DNA from: Anaerobiospirillum sp. NML120449
Lineage (GTDB): Bacteria > Pseudomonadota > Gammaproteobacteria > Enterobacterales > Succinivibrionaceae
DNA length: 64,000 nucleotides
NCBI RefSeq assembly: GCF_023051105.1
Contig: NZ_JALKIL010000004.1
Span: 124,001-188,000, forward strand
Direction: 5' to 3'
Shown here: positions 54,909 to 64,000 of the stretch, in pieces
How the letters are laid out: each line of letters starts with the position of its first letter
Position numbering within the stretch: position 1 is the first letter of the stretch
The notes under the pieces: generated by a model
What the model was told of the DNA's origin: nothing
The model's input: only the letters and a program-made list of their open reading frames with translations
The model's database searches: none
Program-made: the position numbers and the translations under genes

Positions 54909-56957
54909 GTGGAAGAATCAGAGATTTACAAACTTTTAGGCAGTATTAACGATGCCGCTGATGTCAGGGCCCTGTCCCGTGATGACCTGCCGCTGCTGTG
55001 CGACGAGGTACGCTCCTGCATTATCGATACAATCAGTAAAACTGCCGGTCACCTGGCCTCCGGTCTTGGTGTGGTGGAGCTGACCGTTGCCCTGCACTAT
55101 GTTTACGATACCCCTCACGACATACTGGTATGGGACGTAGGTCATCAGGCCTATCCGCACAAAATCCTTACCGGCCATCGCAATGAGCTGGCTACTATAC
55201 GTAAGTACAATGGGCTGCACGCCTTCATCTGGCGTAATGAAACCCCTTACGATCTTCTATCTACAGGTCACGCTTCCACTTCAATTGGTTCTGCCCTTGG
55301 TATGGCTGTTGCCGAACGCAACAAGCCAAAGGATCAGCGTCGCAAGGTCGTTGCTATTATCGGTGATGGCGCTCTGTCAGGAGGCTGTGCCTTTGAGGCC
55401 ATGAATCACGCCGGTACCTTCAAGGACGTAGATCTTACAGTTATCCTCAATGACAATGAGATGAGTATTTCTGAAAACGTGGGTGTGGTTGCCCAGAGTC
55501 TCTCTCATGTCATTTCCAGCCCTCATTACGTCAAGATGGTCGAGGGTGGCAAGCGCATCTTAAAGTCGCTGCCTGCGGTAAAAGACTTTGCCATGCGTGC
55601 TCAGGAGCACGTAAAGGGCATGATTATGCCTGGCACCATGTTCGAGGAATTTGGCTTTAACTACATTGGTCCGGTAGACGGTCATGATGTCACCAGACTG
55701 GAGAGCATTCTGCAGAATGTAAAGGAAATGTCAGGACTGACTTTCCTGCATGTGGTTACCAAGAAGGGCAAGGGCTATGAGCCTGCTGAAAAGGATCCAA
55801 TCTGCTATCACGGTGTACCTGCTTTTAATCCTGAAGAGGGTATTACCAGGGGCGCCAGCAGCGAAGATTGCTCTTACTCAGCTGCCTTTGGCCGCTGGAT
55901 GTGCGACAAGGCTGTAGCCGATCGCAAGCTTATGGCTGTTACTCCGGCCATGCGCCTTGGTTCCGGTCTTGCTGAGTTTGCCCGTCTGTATCCTCATCAG
56001 TTCTTTGATGTGGCCATTGCCGAGCAGCACGCCATGGTCTTTGCTTCTGGTCTTGCAGCTGGCGGCATGCGACCTGTGGTCAATATCTACAGCTCATTTA
56101 TGCAGCGCGCCTATGACGGCCTGATTCACGACATGGCGATTCAGGATCTGCCAATGATTCTCTGCCTTGACCGTGGTGGTCTGGTAGGTTCTGACGGTCC
56201 TACTCACAATGGATCTTATGACATTGCCTATACCCGTACTGTGCCTAATCTGATGATTATGGCCCCAAGTACCCGTCATGAACTCTACTACATGCTCAAT
56301 ACAGCCTATGATTACGCCCATCCGGCTGTGATTCGTTATCCACGTGCCAATGGCGAGAGCTTCCTGAGCGACAGAAATGGTGAGGTAAAGAGCGAGCGTC
56401 TGAGCCTGGAGCGCATTATTCCTGCAGGTCAGGCCAGAGTAAGAAACCTTTCTGCCAACGCCCTCAAACGTGTCAGAGCCGATCTTGACAGCACCGGTAC
56501 CAGTTCCTGTCATTATGAGCTTTTCGAGCTCAATGAAGAGGTTATGAATCCAGGGCACACCTGCGCTGCTGACGCCATGGGTTCAAAGAAGAATATAGCT
56601 CTGCTGGTCTATGGCCCAATGGCTGAAACCCTTGAGAACTTTGCCCGTGAGCAGGACATTACCCTGCTGGACATGCGCTTTATCAAGCCTGTCAATACAA
56701 AACTTATCGAGCGTCTGGCACAAAGCTACGACCTGCTGGTAACTTTTGAAGAGGGTGCAATTCTGGGCGGCATAGGTGAGCATATAGGTGCTCTGGTCGC
56801 TGCCATGCCGGGATCAGCTCCAAAGGCCCGTGTGGTGAACATCGGCCTTCGTGACAACTTTGTCATGGAGGGTGATCGCAATCAGCTGCTCGCCGAGCAG
56901 GGACTTGATGAGACTGCAGTAAGGGCACGTGTAAGTGAGGTCTTTGCTACTTTGTAA
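54909..56957 (+). CDS. dxs: 1-deoxy-D-xylulose-5-phosphate synthase with an inserted segment
   Basis: First step of the MEP pathway: pyruvate plus glyceraldehyde-3-phosphate to DXP, thiamine-diphosphate dependent. GTG start at 54909; the ribosome site is weak (ggtgg about 12 bases upstream). 682 residues (E. coli 620). Visible: TAGHLASGLGVVELTVALHYVYDTP, WDVGHQAYPHKILTG, ThDP motif IIGDGALSGG...LNDNEMSISENVG, FNYIGPVDGHD, and catalytic Glu in VAIAEQHAMVFASGL. The extra length is mainly a ~50-residue insert (about 495-555, RVRNLSANALKRVRADLDST to AADAMGSKK) before the C-terminal transketolase domain. Two-thirds of the protein is near identical to the family, so function is secure. Confidence 0.96.
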   Translation: MEESEIYKLLGSINDAADVRALSRDDLPLLCDEVRSCIIDTISKTAGHLASGLGVVELTVALHYVYDTPHDILVWDVGHQAYPHKILTGHRNELATIRKYNGLHAFIWRNETPYDLLSTGHASTSIGSALGMAVAERNKPKDQRRKVVAIIGDGALSGGCAFEAMNHAGTFKDVDLTVILNDNEMSISENVGVVAQSLSHVISSPHYVKMVEGGKRILKSLPAVKDFAMRAQEHVKGMIMPGTMFEEFGFNYIGPVDGHDVTRLESILQNVKEMSGLTFLHVVTKKGKGYEPAEKDPICYHGVPAFNPEEGITRGASSEDCSYSAAFGRWMCDKAVADRKLMAVTPAMRLGSGLAEFARLYPHQFFDVAIAEQHAMVFASGLAAGGMRPVVNIYSSFMQRAYDGLIHDMAIQDLPMILCLDRGGLVGSDGPTHNGSYDIAYTRTVPNLMIMAPSTRHELYYMLNTAYDYAHPAVIRYPRANGESFLSDRNGEVKSERLSLERIIPAGQARVRNLSANALKRVRADLDSTGTSSCHYELFELNEEVMNPGHTCAADAMGSKKNIALLVYGPMAETLENFAREQDITLLDMRFIKPVNTKLIERLAQSYDLLVTFEEGAILGGIGEHIGALVAAMPGSAPKARVVNIGLRDNFVMEGDRNQLLAEQGLDETAVRARVSEVFATL

Positions 56958-57003
56958 TAACAGATCTCTCACAGGCCAGCAGCGCCAGCGTACTTTGATT
57001 TAT

Positions 57004-57030
57004 GAGCCGGGCCCAGTGCCCGGCTCTTGC
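57004..57030 (+). terminator. Probable terminator of dxs
   Basis: gagccgggc (57004-57012)/gcccggctc (57018-57026) with a 5-nt loop, followed only by ttgc, so termination may be incomplete. Confidence 0.6.
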
Positions 57031-57106
57031 TATTGAGGGCCTTAGACATTATGCTTTTGCAGTCAGGATAAACTGACTGCCCAAGTCAAAGTAAAAGGGG
57101 AATGAC

Positions 57107-57601
57107 ATGCCATCATTTGATATTGTTTCCGAGCTGAAGAAAGACGAGCTGCAGAATGCAGTTGATAACGCCAACCGTGAGCTTCAGACCCGTTTTGATT
57201 TCCGTGGTGTTGAGGCCTCATTTGAACTGGTCAAGGCTGACAACATAGTAAAGCTCGAGGCTGATGAAGAGTTCCAGATTCAGCAGATGGACGATATCCT
57301 CACCCAGAAGCTGATCAAGAGAAATATTGAGCCAGGCTGTGCCGAGTTCAAGGAAATTACCCGCTCTGGCAAGAAGTCACTGCAGCAGGTAGTCTTCAAG
57401 GTAGGTATCGACAAGGAACTGGGCAAGAAGATTGTCAAAATCATCAAGGATGAAAAGATCAAGGTCGACGCCAAGATGAATGACGACACTGTACGTGTTC
57501 AGGGCAAGAAGCGCGACGATCTGCAGGCTGCCATTGCTGCCGTAAAGGCCAAAATCAGTGATCTGGGCCAGCCGCTGCAGTTTAACAACTTCCGCGACTA
57601 A
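57107..57601 (+). CDS. yajQ: YajQ-family nucleotide-binding protein
   Basis: 164 residues (E. coli 163), agggga upstream of the ATG. Sequence MPSFDIVSELKKDELQNAVDNANRELQTRFDFRG and the C-terminal GQPLQFNNFRD are near-invariant in the family. YajQ proteins have two ferredoxin-like domains; homologues bind cyclic-di-GMP and act as transcription co-regulators in Xanthomonas, and others bind RNA. That makes it the only other protein in the window with a cyclic-di-GMP link besides the two degenerate EAL-HDOD proteins; a functional connection is speculation. Short, own terminator. Confidence 0.96.
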   Translation: MPSFDIVSELKKDELQNAVDNANRELQTRFDFRGVEASFELVKADNIVKLEADEEFQIQQMDDILTQKLIKRNIEPGCAEFKEITRSGKKSLQQVVFKVGIDKELGKKIVKIIKDEKIKVDAKMNDDTVRVQGKKRDDLQAAIAAVKAKISDLGQPLQFNNFRD

Positions 57602-57617
57602 GATAAGTTAAGTTCAC

Positions 57618-57661
57618 GGCCGTACCGGGAGCAACAGAGGCTTTCAGTACGGCCTTATTGT
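57618..57661 (+). terminator. Terminator of yajQ
   Basis: ggccgtac (57618-57625)/gtacggcc (57647-57654) with a 21-nt loop, then ttattgt. Confidence 0.65.
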
Positions 57662-57691
57662 CTGTGCATCATTAACCCCAGAGAGCCGTCC

Positions 57692-59203
57692 ATGTCTCAA
57701 GCACAACAAAATCCTGATCAGGATCAAGCCCCATATCCTGAGCTCAGCACTTCCCAGTCATCCCCTGACACATCTCAGTACCACTTTGGTGCTGACGCTC
57801 CAGACAATGCAGCCACAGATACAGCTGCTGCATCTGCAGCTGCTGCAACTGCAGCAGCCTCTGTTGCAGCCGGAGCTGGCGCAGCTGCCGCATCCGCTGC
57901 AGGCGCAGGCGCATCAGAGGATGCTCTTGATGATGACCTGGGCGGTAAGCGCTCGCTGCTGCATGAGATTTTCTCCAAACGAATGGGCATCTGCATGATC
58001 ACAGGCTTTGCCTCGGGCATGCCTCTGTTTGTGCTTATCAATCTGCTGGCCGCCTATCTGCGCAAAGAGGGCCTCGATCTCAAGGTCATTGGCGCTTTTT
58101 CCCTGATGATGATTCCTTATACCTGGAAATTTGTCTGGGCGCCTTTTATAGACCGCTATCAGATCTTCTCCATGGGGCGCCGCAGAGGCTGGATCATACT
58201 CTCGCAGGTGATCCTTATCGGATCAATCGCGGCCATGGGCTTTGTAAATCCACGTGATTCCATCATGGTGGTAGCTGCTCTTGCTACCCTCGTGGCTTTT
58301 GCCTCAGCGACTCAGGATATCGTGCTTGATGCCTACCGTCGTGAGTTCCTGCCAGACAATGAGCTGGGCCTTGGTAATGCAATTTTCGTCAATGCCTATC
58401 GAGTAGCCGGACTGATACCAGGTGGTGTCTCGCTTATCATGGCTGACTTCTTCTCCTGGCAGACCGTCTTTTCATTTACCGCCGCCTGTCTGCTCCCCTG
58501 TCTTGTTCTTTCGCTCTTCCTCAAAGAAAAGGATTGCGGTAATACACCACGCACCTTAAAGGCAGCCATTGTTGAGCCTTTTTCCGAGTTTATTGGCCGT
58601 CGTGGCATCGGATACGCCATCTTTATCGTCTGCTTTGTCTTTCTGTATAAAATTGGCGATTCCATGGCCCTTGCTCTGGCTACTCCTTTTTACATGGATC
58701 TTGGCTATAACCTGACCACCATTGGCGTAGTGGCCAAAAATGTAGGTTTGTGGTCCACTGTAGCAGGCGCTCTGCTGGGTGGTGTCTTTATGCTCAAGCT
58801 GGGCATTAACCGCGCCCTGTGGGTCTTTGGCTTTATCCAGATGATTACCATTCTGGGCTTTGTGCTGCTGGCTCATCTTGGTCAGCAGGGCACACCATCT
58901 GTATGGCTGCTCTCACTGGTACTGGTCTGTGAGTACGGCGGTGGCGGTCTGGGAACAGCTGCCTTTGTGGCCTTCCTGGCCCGTGAGACCAACCCGGCCT
59001 ATACAGCTACACAGCTGGCGCTGCTGACCTCCTTTTCGGCCATTCCCCGCACCTTCTGTAACGCTATCACCGGATACCTGGTAGAGTACCTGGGCTGGCA
59101 GGACTTCTTTGTACTGTGTACCGTACTGGCCGTACCAGGCATGGTACTGCTCCTTAAAGTGGCACCGTTTAACAGCAGCGAGTCGGACATGAAATCAGCC
59201 TGA
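57692..59203 (+). CDS. ampG: AmpG-family muropeptide permease with Ala-rich N-terminus
   Basis: Inner-membrane major-facilitator transporter importing GlcNAc-anhydroMurNAc peptides for recycling. 503 residues. The first ~85 are Ala/Gln/Ser-rich (TAAASAAAATAAASVAAGAG) and absent from E. coli AmpG. The membrane part shows AmpG hallmarks: MGICMITGFASGMPLFVLINLLAAYLRKEGL, PYTWKFVWAPFIDRY, MGRRRGWIILSQ, ATQDIVLDAYRREFL, GLIPGGVSLIMADFFSW, SAIPRTFCNAITGYLVEYLGW, and about 12 helices. It begins 90 bp after yajQ; agagag is a modest ribosome site. Pairs functionally with slt. Confidence 0.92.
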   Translation: MSQAQQNPDQDQAPYPELSTSQSSPDTSQYHFGADAPDNAATDTAAASAAAATAAASVAAGAGAAAASAAGAGASEDALDDDLGGKRSLLHEIFSKRMGICMITGFASGMPLFVLINLLAAYLRKEGLDLKVIGAFSLMMIPYTWKFVWAPFIDRYQIFSMGRRRGWIILSQVILIGSIAAMGFVNPRDSIMVVAALATLVAFASATQDIVLDAYRREFLPDNELGLGNAIFVNAYRVAGLIPGGVSLIMADFFSWQTVFSFTAACLLPCLVLSLFLKEKDCGNTPRTLKAAIVEPFSEFIGRRGIGYAIFIVCFVFLYKIGDSMALALATPFYMDLGYNLTTIGVVAKNVGLWSTVAGALLGGVFMLKLGINRALWVFGFIQMITILGFVLLAHLGQQGTPSVWLLSLVLVCEYGGGGLGTAAFVAFLARETNPAYTATQLALLTSFSAIPRTFCNAITGYLVEYLGWQDFFVLCTVLAVPGMVLLLKVAPFNSSESDMKSA

Positions 59204-61096
59204 TGCCCAAGGCAAAACGCTCCTGCTGCCATGCCTGGCCCAGCCAGCCATGGTCGACGGCCTGCCCCGGCGGTCTGGCCGAAACCGCGTCATATAACAG
59301 CGCATGCTTCAAGAGAGGTATGCGCTGTTTTGGTATCTGCAGACGGTCTATTCAATGTTGCTGCATGCAGCCTGGCATGCATGCCAGCATGCATGCCAGT
59401 AAGCCTGCGCAAAACTGCCGTGCCTGGCATACATTCACAGTCGCCTTGTGCCCCGGCTTAATAGACTGCAGTATGACAAAGAGCAGGGGCATGGCCATGT
59501 ATGCAGGCGGGCAGAAGCCATGCCTGCAGGTTAGTAGAGCAGGGCATGAATGCTGGTGAGCAGGGGCTGGGCAGGGCTGCAGACAGGCGTTGAGCAGGGG
59601 CATGGCCATGTATGCAGGCTGGCAGGAGCCATGCCTGCAGGTTAGTAGAGCAGGGCATAAATGATGGTGAGCAGAGCAGGGCATGGAGCAGGGGCAAAGG
59701 CGTGGTTGCAGGGGGAATGGCATCAGGCGGCGGCAAGGGGGCTATGAGGCCGGGTAATTTTGTCCTGGATCCTTGTATGTCATAGATGTGAGTGTATAGA
59801 CGCGCGTGATTTAATAAGGGGCACAGATTTGACAAATTTACATCTGAATTTGTCAGTAAAGATTGTCTGACAACTTTTATATTATTAGGAAAACTAATGT
59901 TACATGTTTTGTAACAGTAACATTTGTGCTTAATGAGCCTGGGGAAAGACCGAAGTATTCAGAGATGTGAAATACCTGGGCTGCAATGGTAAACCGGGCT
60001 TTGAGAGCGCCCTGAAAGTGCCTTTTGATAGTATCTAGAGATAAAAGATATATGCCACTGGTGATCTGATCTGGATGTTATTTTGTCCAGAGAATCAGAG
60101 TGCATTTTGACTTGTATCAATGTGACATTGGAATTAGTTAAGCAAGTTTATAAAGTATCGATAACATCCAGGGGTCATGGCAGGTGGTTCAGATTTTTTT
60201 AGCTTTGTCACAAAGGCGTAAGCTCGCGGCTGTTGACTTAGATACGACCGTCATTTTGTGTTAAAATTTGGTGCTTGATGCCTGCCTCTGAATTAACGGT
60301 GCAGGTACCTGATTTCACTCATAAATTTCTCACAAATCAGCATGTGACGGGCGTCTCATTTCAGGCCGTAACATAATATTCTGATCAGGTGAGACAACCT
60401 CAATTCACGACAATTTCTTAAGACACTAATGGGTTTAGTGATAAGGAGTACATTCCCGCCAGTGGACTTATTAGCCCTTAGTAATTTGTTGTGACCCTCA
60501 GGCTGATTCAAAGATTTTGCCCTAAGTTTTTCTTATTAGTGCTAACAATCGACAGTTCCCATATCTTATGTAAAGCGTGTGCGCCTGTCAGGCTGGCATA
60601 AGTGTGGTCGCAGGCTTTAAGCCTCCGTGGATGCTCTGGACACAGAATGTCAGAGGTACCCGGGACCACCTGACAAAGCATGACAAGTAAAGTGCGGTGA
60701 GCGCCTCAGATAAGAATTCGGGCCAGCGATTGGCAGTGCATGGCGCTATGCGCTTTGACATGGGGCTTGTGATTGTAGCTGACAGGATTTTTGTAACAGT
60801 GAGTGTTCTTGGGAACCCCATCGGATTTCGTCGGCTGTCATCTCGTGGCCCGGTACCTGCAAGGTATCGGCGCTGATGAACAATGACATCTGACAAAAGT
60901 AAGGCAATGTGCCTGCTCGCCGACACGTCACGGCCGCCTCAGTGATGAGGTGTTCCGTGGAATGTCAGTACAGGAAGGCCCGGTGTAAACCTGCGGTTAT
61001 AGCTGTTCTGATACCCATAAGCGTTGTGGCACTGCACAGAGGTCAGTCTGAAGTACGTGGAGTTTTACTCCTTAATGTTTTGTATTGGAACCGCCT
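59204..61096. other. 1.9-kb gap upstream of nqrA
   Basis: The left part holds a 16-bp perfect palindrome (ctggcatgcatgccag, 59372-59387) and a 111-bp tandem duplication (59481). From ~59790 to 60580 it is A/T-rich, with paired elements such as tgttac-N7-gtaaca (about 59898-59916), and likely carries the nqr promoter region. No tRNA, riboswitch or protein gene is recognisable. Open frames at 59352-59835 and 60588-60926 on the minus strand follow repeats or lack ribosome sites. Confidence 0.55.
59481..59675. repeat. 111-bp tandem duplication
   Basis: gagcaggggcatggccatgt starts copies at 59481 and 59592. The two copies agree over ~84 bp (through gcctgcaggttagtagagc) with few changes, then diverge. 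Rich in gcagg/gcatg words. Confidence 0.9.
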
Positions 61097-62449
61097 ATGA
61101 TTAACATCAAAAAAGGATTGGATCTGCCTATCAGCGGCCAACCTGAGCAGTCAATAGGCGCATGTCCAGTGGTAAAGCATGTCGGCATTATCGGCAGCGA
61201 CTACCCTGGTCTGCGTCCTTCCATGGCTGTTGAAGTTGGTTCAGCTGTTAAAAAAGGCCAGGTACTGTTCGAGGACAAGAAAAACCCTGGAACACGATTT
61301 ACCGCTCCAGCCTCTGGTACTGTTGTTGCAGTCAACCGCGGCGAGCGTAGAGCATTCCAGTCGCTCGTTATCGAAGTAGACGAGTCAGTTAAGGGTGTCG
61401 AGTTCAAGAAGACTCCTGCTGACAAGCTGCTCGAGCTGTCACTGGAAGACGTAAAGAGTGAGCTGATTGAGTCCGGCATGTGGACTGCCATCCGTACCCG
61501 TCCTTTTGACAAGGTACCTCATGTCAACAGCCTGCCACACTCCATCTTCATCACCGCCATGGACACCAGCCCGCTGGCTCCTGAGGCAGGTCCTCTGATT
61601 GCTGCCGAGGCTGATGCCTTTGTCGCAGGTCAGGCCGTATTAAGCCGTTTTGGCGTAAAGGTATTTGTCTGCCACGACGACAAGTCCATTCCTTTATGCA
61701 AGGCTCCTGAAATTGCAGAAGAGATCTTCGTAGGTCCTCACCCTGCTGGTCTTGCCGGCACCCATATCCACTTCCTGGATCCGGTTTCCGAGAACAAGAC
61801 TGTATGGCATATCAATTATCAGGACGTTATTGCCATTGGTCACCTCTTCACTGAGGGTGAGCTGTACAACAAGCGCGTTATCTCCATTGCCGGTCCTAAC
61901 GCCAAGGAGCCACGTCTGGTCAAGACCATTCTGGGTGCTTCCGTTGCCGAGCTCTCTGCCAATGAGATCATTCCTTCCGAGTATGGCGTACGTGTAATCT
62001 CCGGCTCCGTACTGTGGGGTAATAATGCTGTCGGCGCTTTTGCCTACCTTGGTCGTTACCACTCTCAGGTATCAATCATTGAAGAAGGCAAGATGCACGA
62101 CATCCTGTTCAAGGGCTGGCTGGGCCTGGGCTTAAAGCGTCACTCTGCTTCCAATGCCTATGCCTCCTCATGGTTCAAGCCATCCGAATACATCTTCAAT
62201 ACTTCAATCAACGGCGGCAGCCGTCCAATGGTGCCGGTCGGTCAGTTCGAGAAGGTTATGCCTCTTGATATTGAGCCTACCATGTTACTTCGTTCCATTG
62301 AGATCAATGACGTCGATCAGGCCAAGCTTCTTGGTATTCTCGAGCTTTCCGAGGAAGACGTTGCCCTGTGCACCTATGTTTGCCCAGGCAAGACCGACTA
62401 CGGCCGTCTCATCCGTCGCAGCCTGACCAAGATCGAGCTGGAGGGCTAA
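61097..62449 (+). CDS. nqrA: Na+-translocating NADH:quinone reductase subunit A
   Basis: Cytoplasmic subunit of the Na+-pumping NADH:ubiquinone oxidoreductase; interacts with quinone near the membrane. ATG 61097 (MINIKKGLDLPISG) matches the NqrA N-terminus; an upstream GTG/TTG is less likely. 450 residues (Vibrio NqrA 446). RnfC-like barrel-sandwich segment near the start (GIIGSDYPGLRPSMAVEVGSAVKKGQVLF, APASGTVVAVNRGERRA), then DTSPLAPEA, FLDPVSENKTVWHINYQDVIAIG, and a C-terminal VCPGKTDYG with Cys. The distance from the stop to the nqrB GTG is 3 bp, so tightly coupled. First gene of the nqr operon. Confidence 0.97.
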   Translation: MINIKKGLDLPISGQPEQSIGACPVVKHVGIIGSDYPGLRPSMAVEVGSAVKKGQVLFEDKKNPGTRFTAPASGTVVAVNRGERRAFQSLVIEVDESVKGVEFKKTPADKLLELSLEDVKSELIESGMWTAIRTRPFDKVPHVNSLPHSIFITAMDTSPLAPEAGPLIAAEADAFVAGQAVLSRFGVKVFVCHDDKSIPLCKAPEIAEEIFVGPHPAGLAGTHIHFLDPVSENKTVWHINYQDVIAIGHLFTEGELYNKRVISIAGPNAKEPRLVKTILGASVAELSANEIIPSEYGVRVISGSVLWGNNAVGAFAYLGRYHSQVSIIEEGKMHDILFKGWLGLGLKRHSASNAYASSWFKPSEYIFNTSINGGSRPMVPVGQFEKVMPLDIEPTMLLRSIEINDVDQAKLLGILELSEEDVALCTYVCPGKTDYGRLIRRSLTKIELEG

Positions 62450-62452
62450 TAC

Positions 62453-63697
62453 GTGTTGTTAAGTCTCTTTAAGAAAATTGCCCCAATGTTTGAGAAGGGT
62501 GGCGTACTCGAAAAGATGTACCCTCTCTACGAAGGCACTTTCACCTTACTTTATTCCTCCGGTCATGTAACTACCGGCAACACTCACGTGCGCGATTACC
62601 TTGATCTCAAGCGCATCATGATCGTTGTCTTCTTCGCCGTGTTCCCTGCCATGATCTATGGCTGGTACAACGTTGGCGATCAGACCGTAATGGCTTTTGC
62701 CAGCCTGCCTAACGGCGCCGAGCTCGCATCTGCCAGCTACTCACTGTTCAGCTCTGACTACCACTACGCCATCGTACAGATGCTCGGTGGTTCTCTGGGT
62801 GCTGATGCCGGCGTATGCAGCAAGCTCCTTATCGGTCTTGTTTACTTCCTGCCAATCTACATCGTCGTATTCGCCGTAGGTTCTTTCTGGGAAGTATTAT
62901 TCTGTATCGTCCGTGGTCATGAGATCAGTGAAGGCTTCTTCGTTACCTCCATCTTATTTGCCTTAATCGTTCCACCTTCCATTCCATTATGGCAGGCTGC
63001 CCTGGGTATCTCCTTTGGCGTTGTGATCGGTAAGGAAATCTTCGGTGGTACCGGCCGTAACTTCATGAACCCAGCCTTAACCGGCCGTGCATTCCTCTTC
63101 TTCGCCTACCCTGCCTCCATTTCCGGTACCGCCTGCTGGGTTCCAGTTGACGGCTTCACCGGTGCTACTCCGCTGGCACAGTGGGCTGAAGGTGGTGAGG
63201 CTGCCCTGATCAACACCATGGGCGAGCAGATCACCTGGATGGATGCATTCCTCGGTAACATCCCAGGCTCCTTGGGCGAAGGCTCCACCCTGGGCATCCT
63301 GCTCGGTGCTGCTTTCATCCTGATTCTGGGTATTGCTTCCTGGCGTATCATGGTCGGCATTCTGGTCGGCGCATTCATCTGCTCCTCCCTGTTCAATGCT
63401 ATCGGCTCTGACACCAACTACATGTTCTCCATGACCTTCATCTGGCACGTAGTATTAGGTGGCTTTGCCTTTGGTACCGTCTTTATGGCTACCGACCCAG
63501 TGTCTTCTTCTTTCACCAATGGTGGCAAGTGGGCATTCGGTATCTTAATCGGTGTCATGGTTGTGCTTATCCGTGTCGTTAACCCAGCCTACCCAGAAGG
63601 CATGATGCTCGCCATCCTGTTTGCCAACTGCTGGGCTCCGCTGTTCGACTACTTAGCAACCGACCGCAACATCAAGAGGAGACTTGCCCGTGCTTAA
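62453..63697 (+). CDS. nqrB: Na+-translocating NADH:quinone reductase subunit B
   Basis: Membrane subunit carrying covalent FMN and part of the sodium path. GTG start at 62453, ggaggg (62440-62445, inside the nqrA end) 7 bases upstream. 414 residues (Vibrio NqrB 415). Multiple membrane helices. The FMN-attachment motif lies in [13 protein letters not shown], the Thr of GAT being the flavinylated residue in Vibrio NqrB. Also [18 protein letters not shown] and FATDP-like [20 protein letters not shown]. Overlaps nqrC by 8 bp. Confidence 0.97.
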   Translation: MLLSLFKKIAPMFEKGGVLEKMYPLYEGTFTLLYSSGHVTTGNTHVRDYLDLKRIMIVVFFAVFPAMIYGWYNVGDQTVMAFASLPNGAELASASYSLFSSDYHYAIVQMLGGSLGADAGVCSKLLIGLVYFLPIYIVVFAVGSFWEVLFCIVRGHEISEGFFVTSILFALIVPPSIPLWQAALGISFGVVIGKEIFGGTGRNFMNPALTGRAFLFFAYPASISGTACWVPVDGFTGATPLAQWAEGGEAALINTMGEQITWMDAFLGNIPGSLGEGSTLGILLGAAFILILGIASWRIMVGILVGAFICSSLFNAIGSDTNYMFSMTFIWHVVLGGFAFGTVFMATDPVSSSFTNGGKWAFGILIGVMVVLIRVVNPAYPEGMMLAILFANCWAPLFDYLATDRNIKRRLARA

Positions 63698-64000
63698 GCT
63701 CAATAAGGACTCCGTATTTGGCACTTTCGTTGTTATTATCGGCTTCTGCTTAGTATGCTCGGTAGTAGTTTCCAGTGCCGTAGTTGCATTAGGTCCATTC
63801 CAGCAGGCCGCCATTGCCAATGACCGTCAGGTAAATATCCTGCGTGTTTCCGGCTTTGACATTAAGGGCTCTGTTGCTGCAACTTACAAGACTCACATTG
63901 AGGCCAAGCTGCTTGACCTCGAAACCGGCAAGTTCGTTGAAGATCCTAACAACGAGGCTGACGCCTACAACTTCCAGTCTTTAGCCAAGAACCCTGAGTT
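63690..64000 (+). CDS. nqrC: Na+-translocating NADH:quinone reductase subunit C, 3' end outside the window
   Basis: GTG start at 63690, overlapping the nqrB stop by 8 bp, with aggag (63677-63681) 8 bases upstream. The visible part has one N-terminal helix ([26 protein letters not shown]), then [20 protein letters not shown], the NqrC pattern. The FMN-attachment threonine region lies beyond the window. Third gene of the nqr operon; nqrDEF are expected downstream (inference). Confidence 0.95.
   Translation, partial: MLKLNKDSVFGTFVVIIGFCLVCSVVVSSAVVALGPFQQAAIANDRQVNILRVSGFDIKGSVAATYKTHIEAKLLDLETGKFVEDPNNEADAYNFQSLAKNPE

Noticed and set aside
59352..59835. Minus-strand frames with repeated LPACIHGHAPA
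   Set aside because: Arises from the 111-bp duplication; frames differ between copies and lack ribosome sites.

Overview
This window reads as chromosomal core DNA of a gammaproteobacterium. Nearly every recognisable protein (Slt, Prs, IspE, LolB, YcaO, SlyD, ThiI, LolCDE, PheST, Dxs, YajQ, AmpG, Nqr) is closest in my memory to gammaproteobacterial family members, and the lolB-ispE-prs, lolC-lolD-lolE, pheS-pheT, xseB-ispA-dxs and nqrABC orders are those of that class. The Na+-translocating NADH dehydrogenase and the style of the genes suggest the Aeromonadales, perhaps Succinivibrionaceae. That placement is inference, since no rRNA or marker comparison was possible.

Layout. 0-6 kb: slt (5' end cut by the window edge), a tRNA-Leu(GAG) with a strong promoter and terminator, and a large exported protein of unknown function. 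7.5-13 kb: two paralogous proteins whose C-terminal halves look like EAL-HDOD (YuxH/CdgJ type) proteins that have lost the EAL catalytic residues. 13.4-19.2 kb, minus strand: ycaO, lolB, ispE, prs. 20.7-27.3 kb, plus strand: an Ala-rich membrane protein, asd, a lipoprotein and a small conserved protein. 27.4-31 kb, minus strand: smrA, a CbiB/CobD-like membrane protein, mtnN. 32.7-64 kb, plus strand: glgC (a CRP-like site lies far upstream), a lysophospholipid-type acyltransferase, a PilE-like protein, slyD, thiI, an aldo/keto reductase, lolC-lolD-lolE, yajL, pheS-pheT, xseB-ispA-dxs, yajQ, ampG and nqrA-nqrB-nqrC (cut by the right edge).

How the genes work together. LolB and LolCDE are the receptor and exporter of lipoprotein sorting. 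Slt and AmpG release and recycle muropeptides. Dxs, IspE and IspA are three steps of the MEP/isoprenoid route. Asd opens the lysine/threonine/methionine/DAP branch. Prs and MtnN handle PRPP and the by-products of S-adenosylmethionine use. NqrABC begins a respiratory sodium pump.

What is unusual. Only about two thirds of the window codes (my count is roughly 42.7 of 64 kb). The long gaps hold many short tandem repeat arrays (period about 9 to 111 bp), each with its own unit. Several otherwise conserved proteins carry Ala/Ser/Gly-rich extra segments (LolD C-terminus, LolE loop, AmpG N-terminus, the 413-residue membrane protein) or an amplified metal-binding tail (SlyD). No transposase, integrase, phage gene, CRISPR array or rRNA was seen. 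The best candidates for something undescribed are the degenerate EAL-HDOD pair and the repeat-rich gaps.
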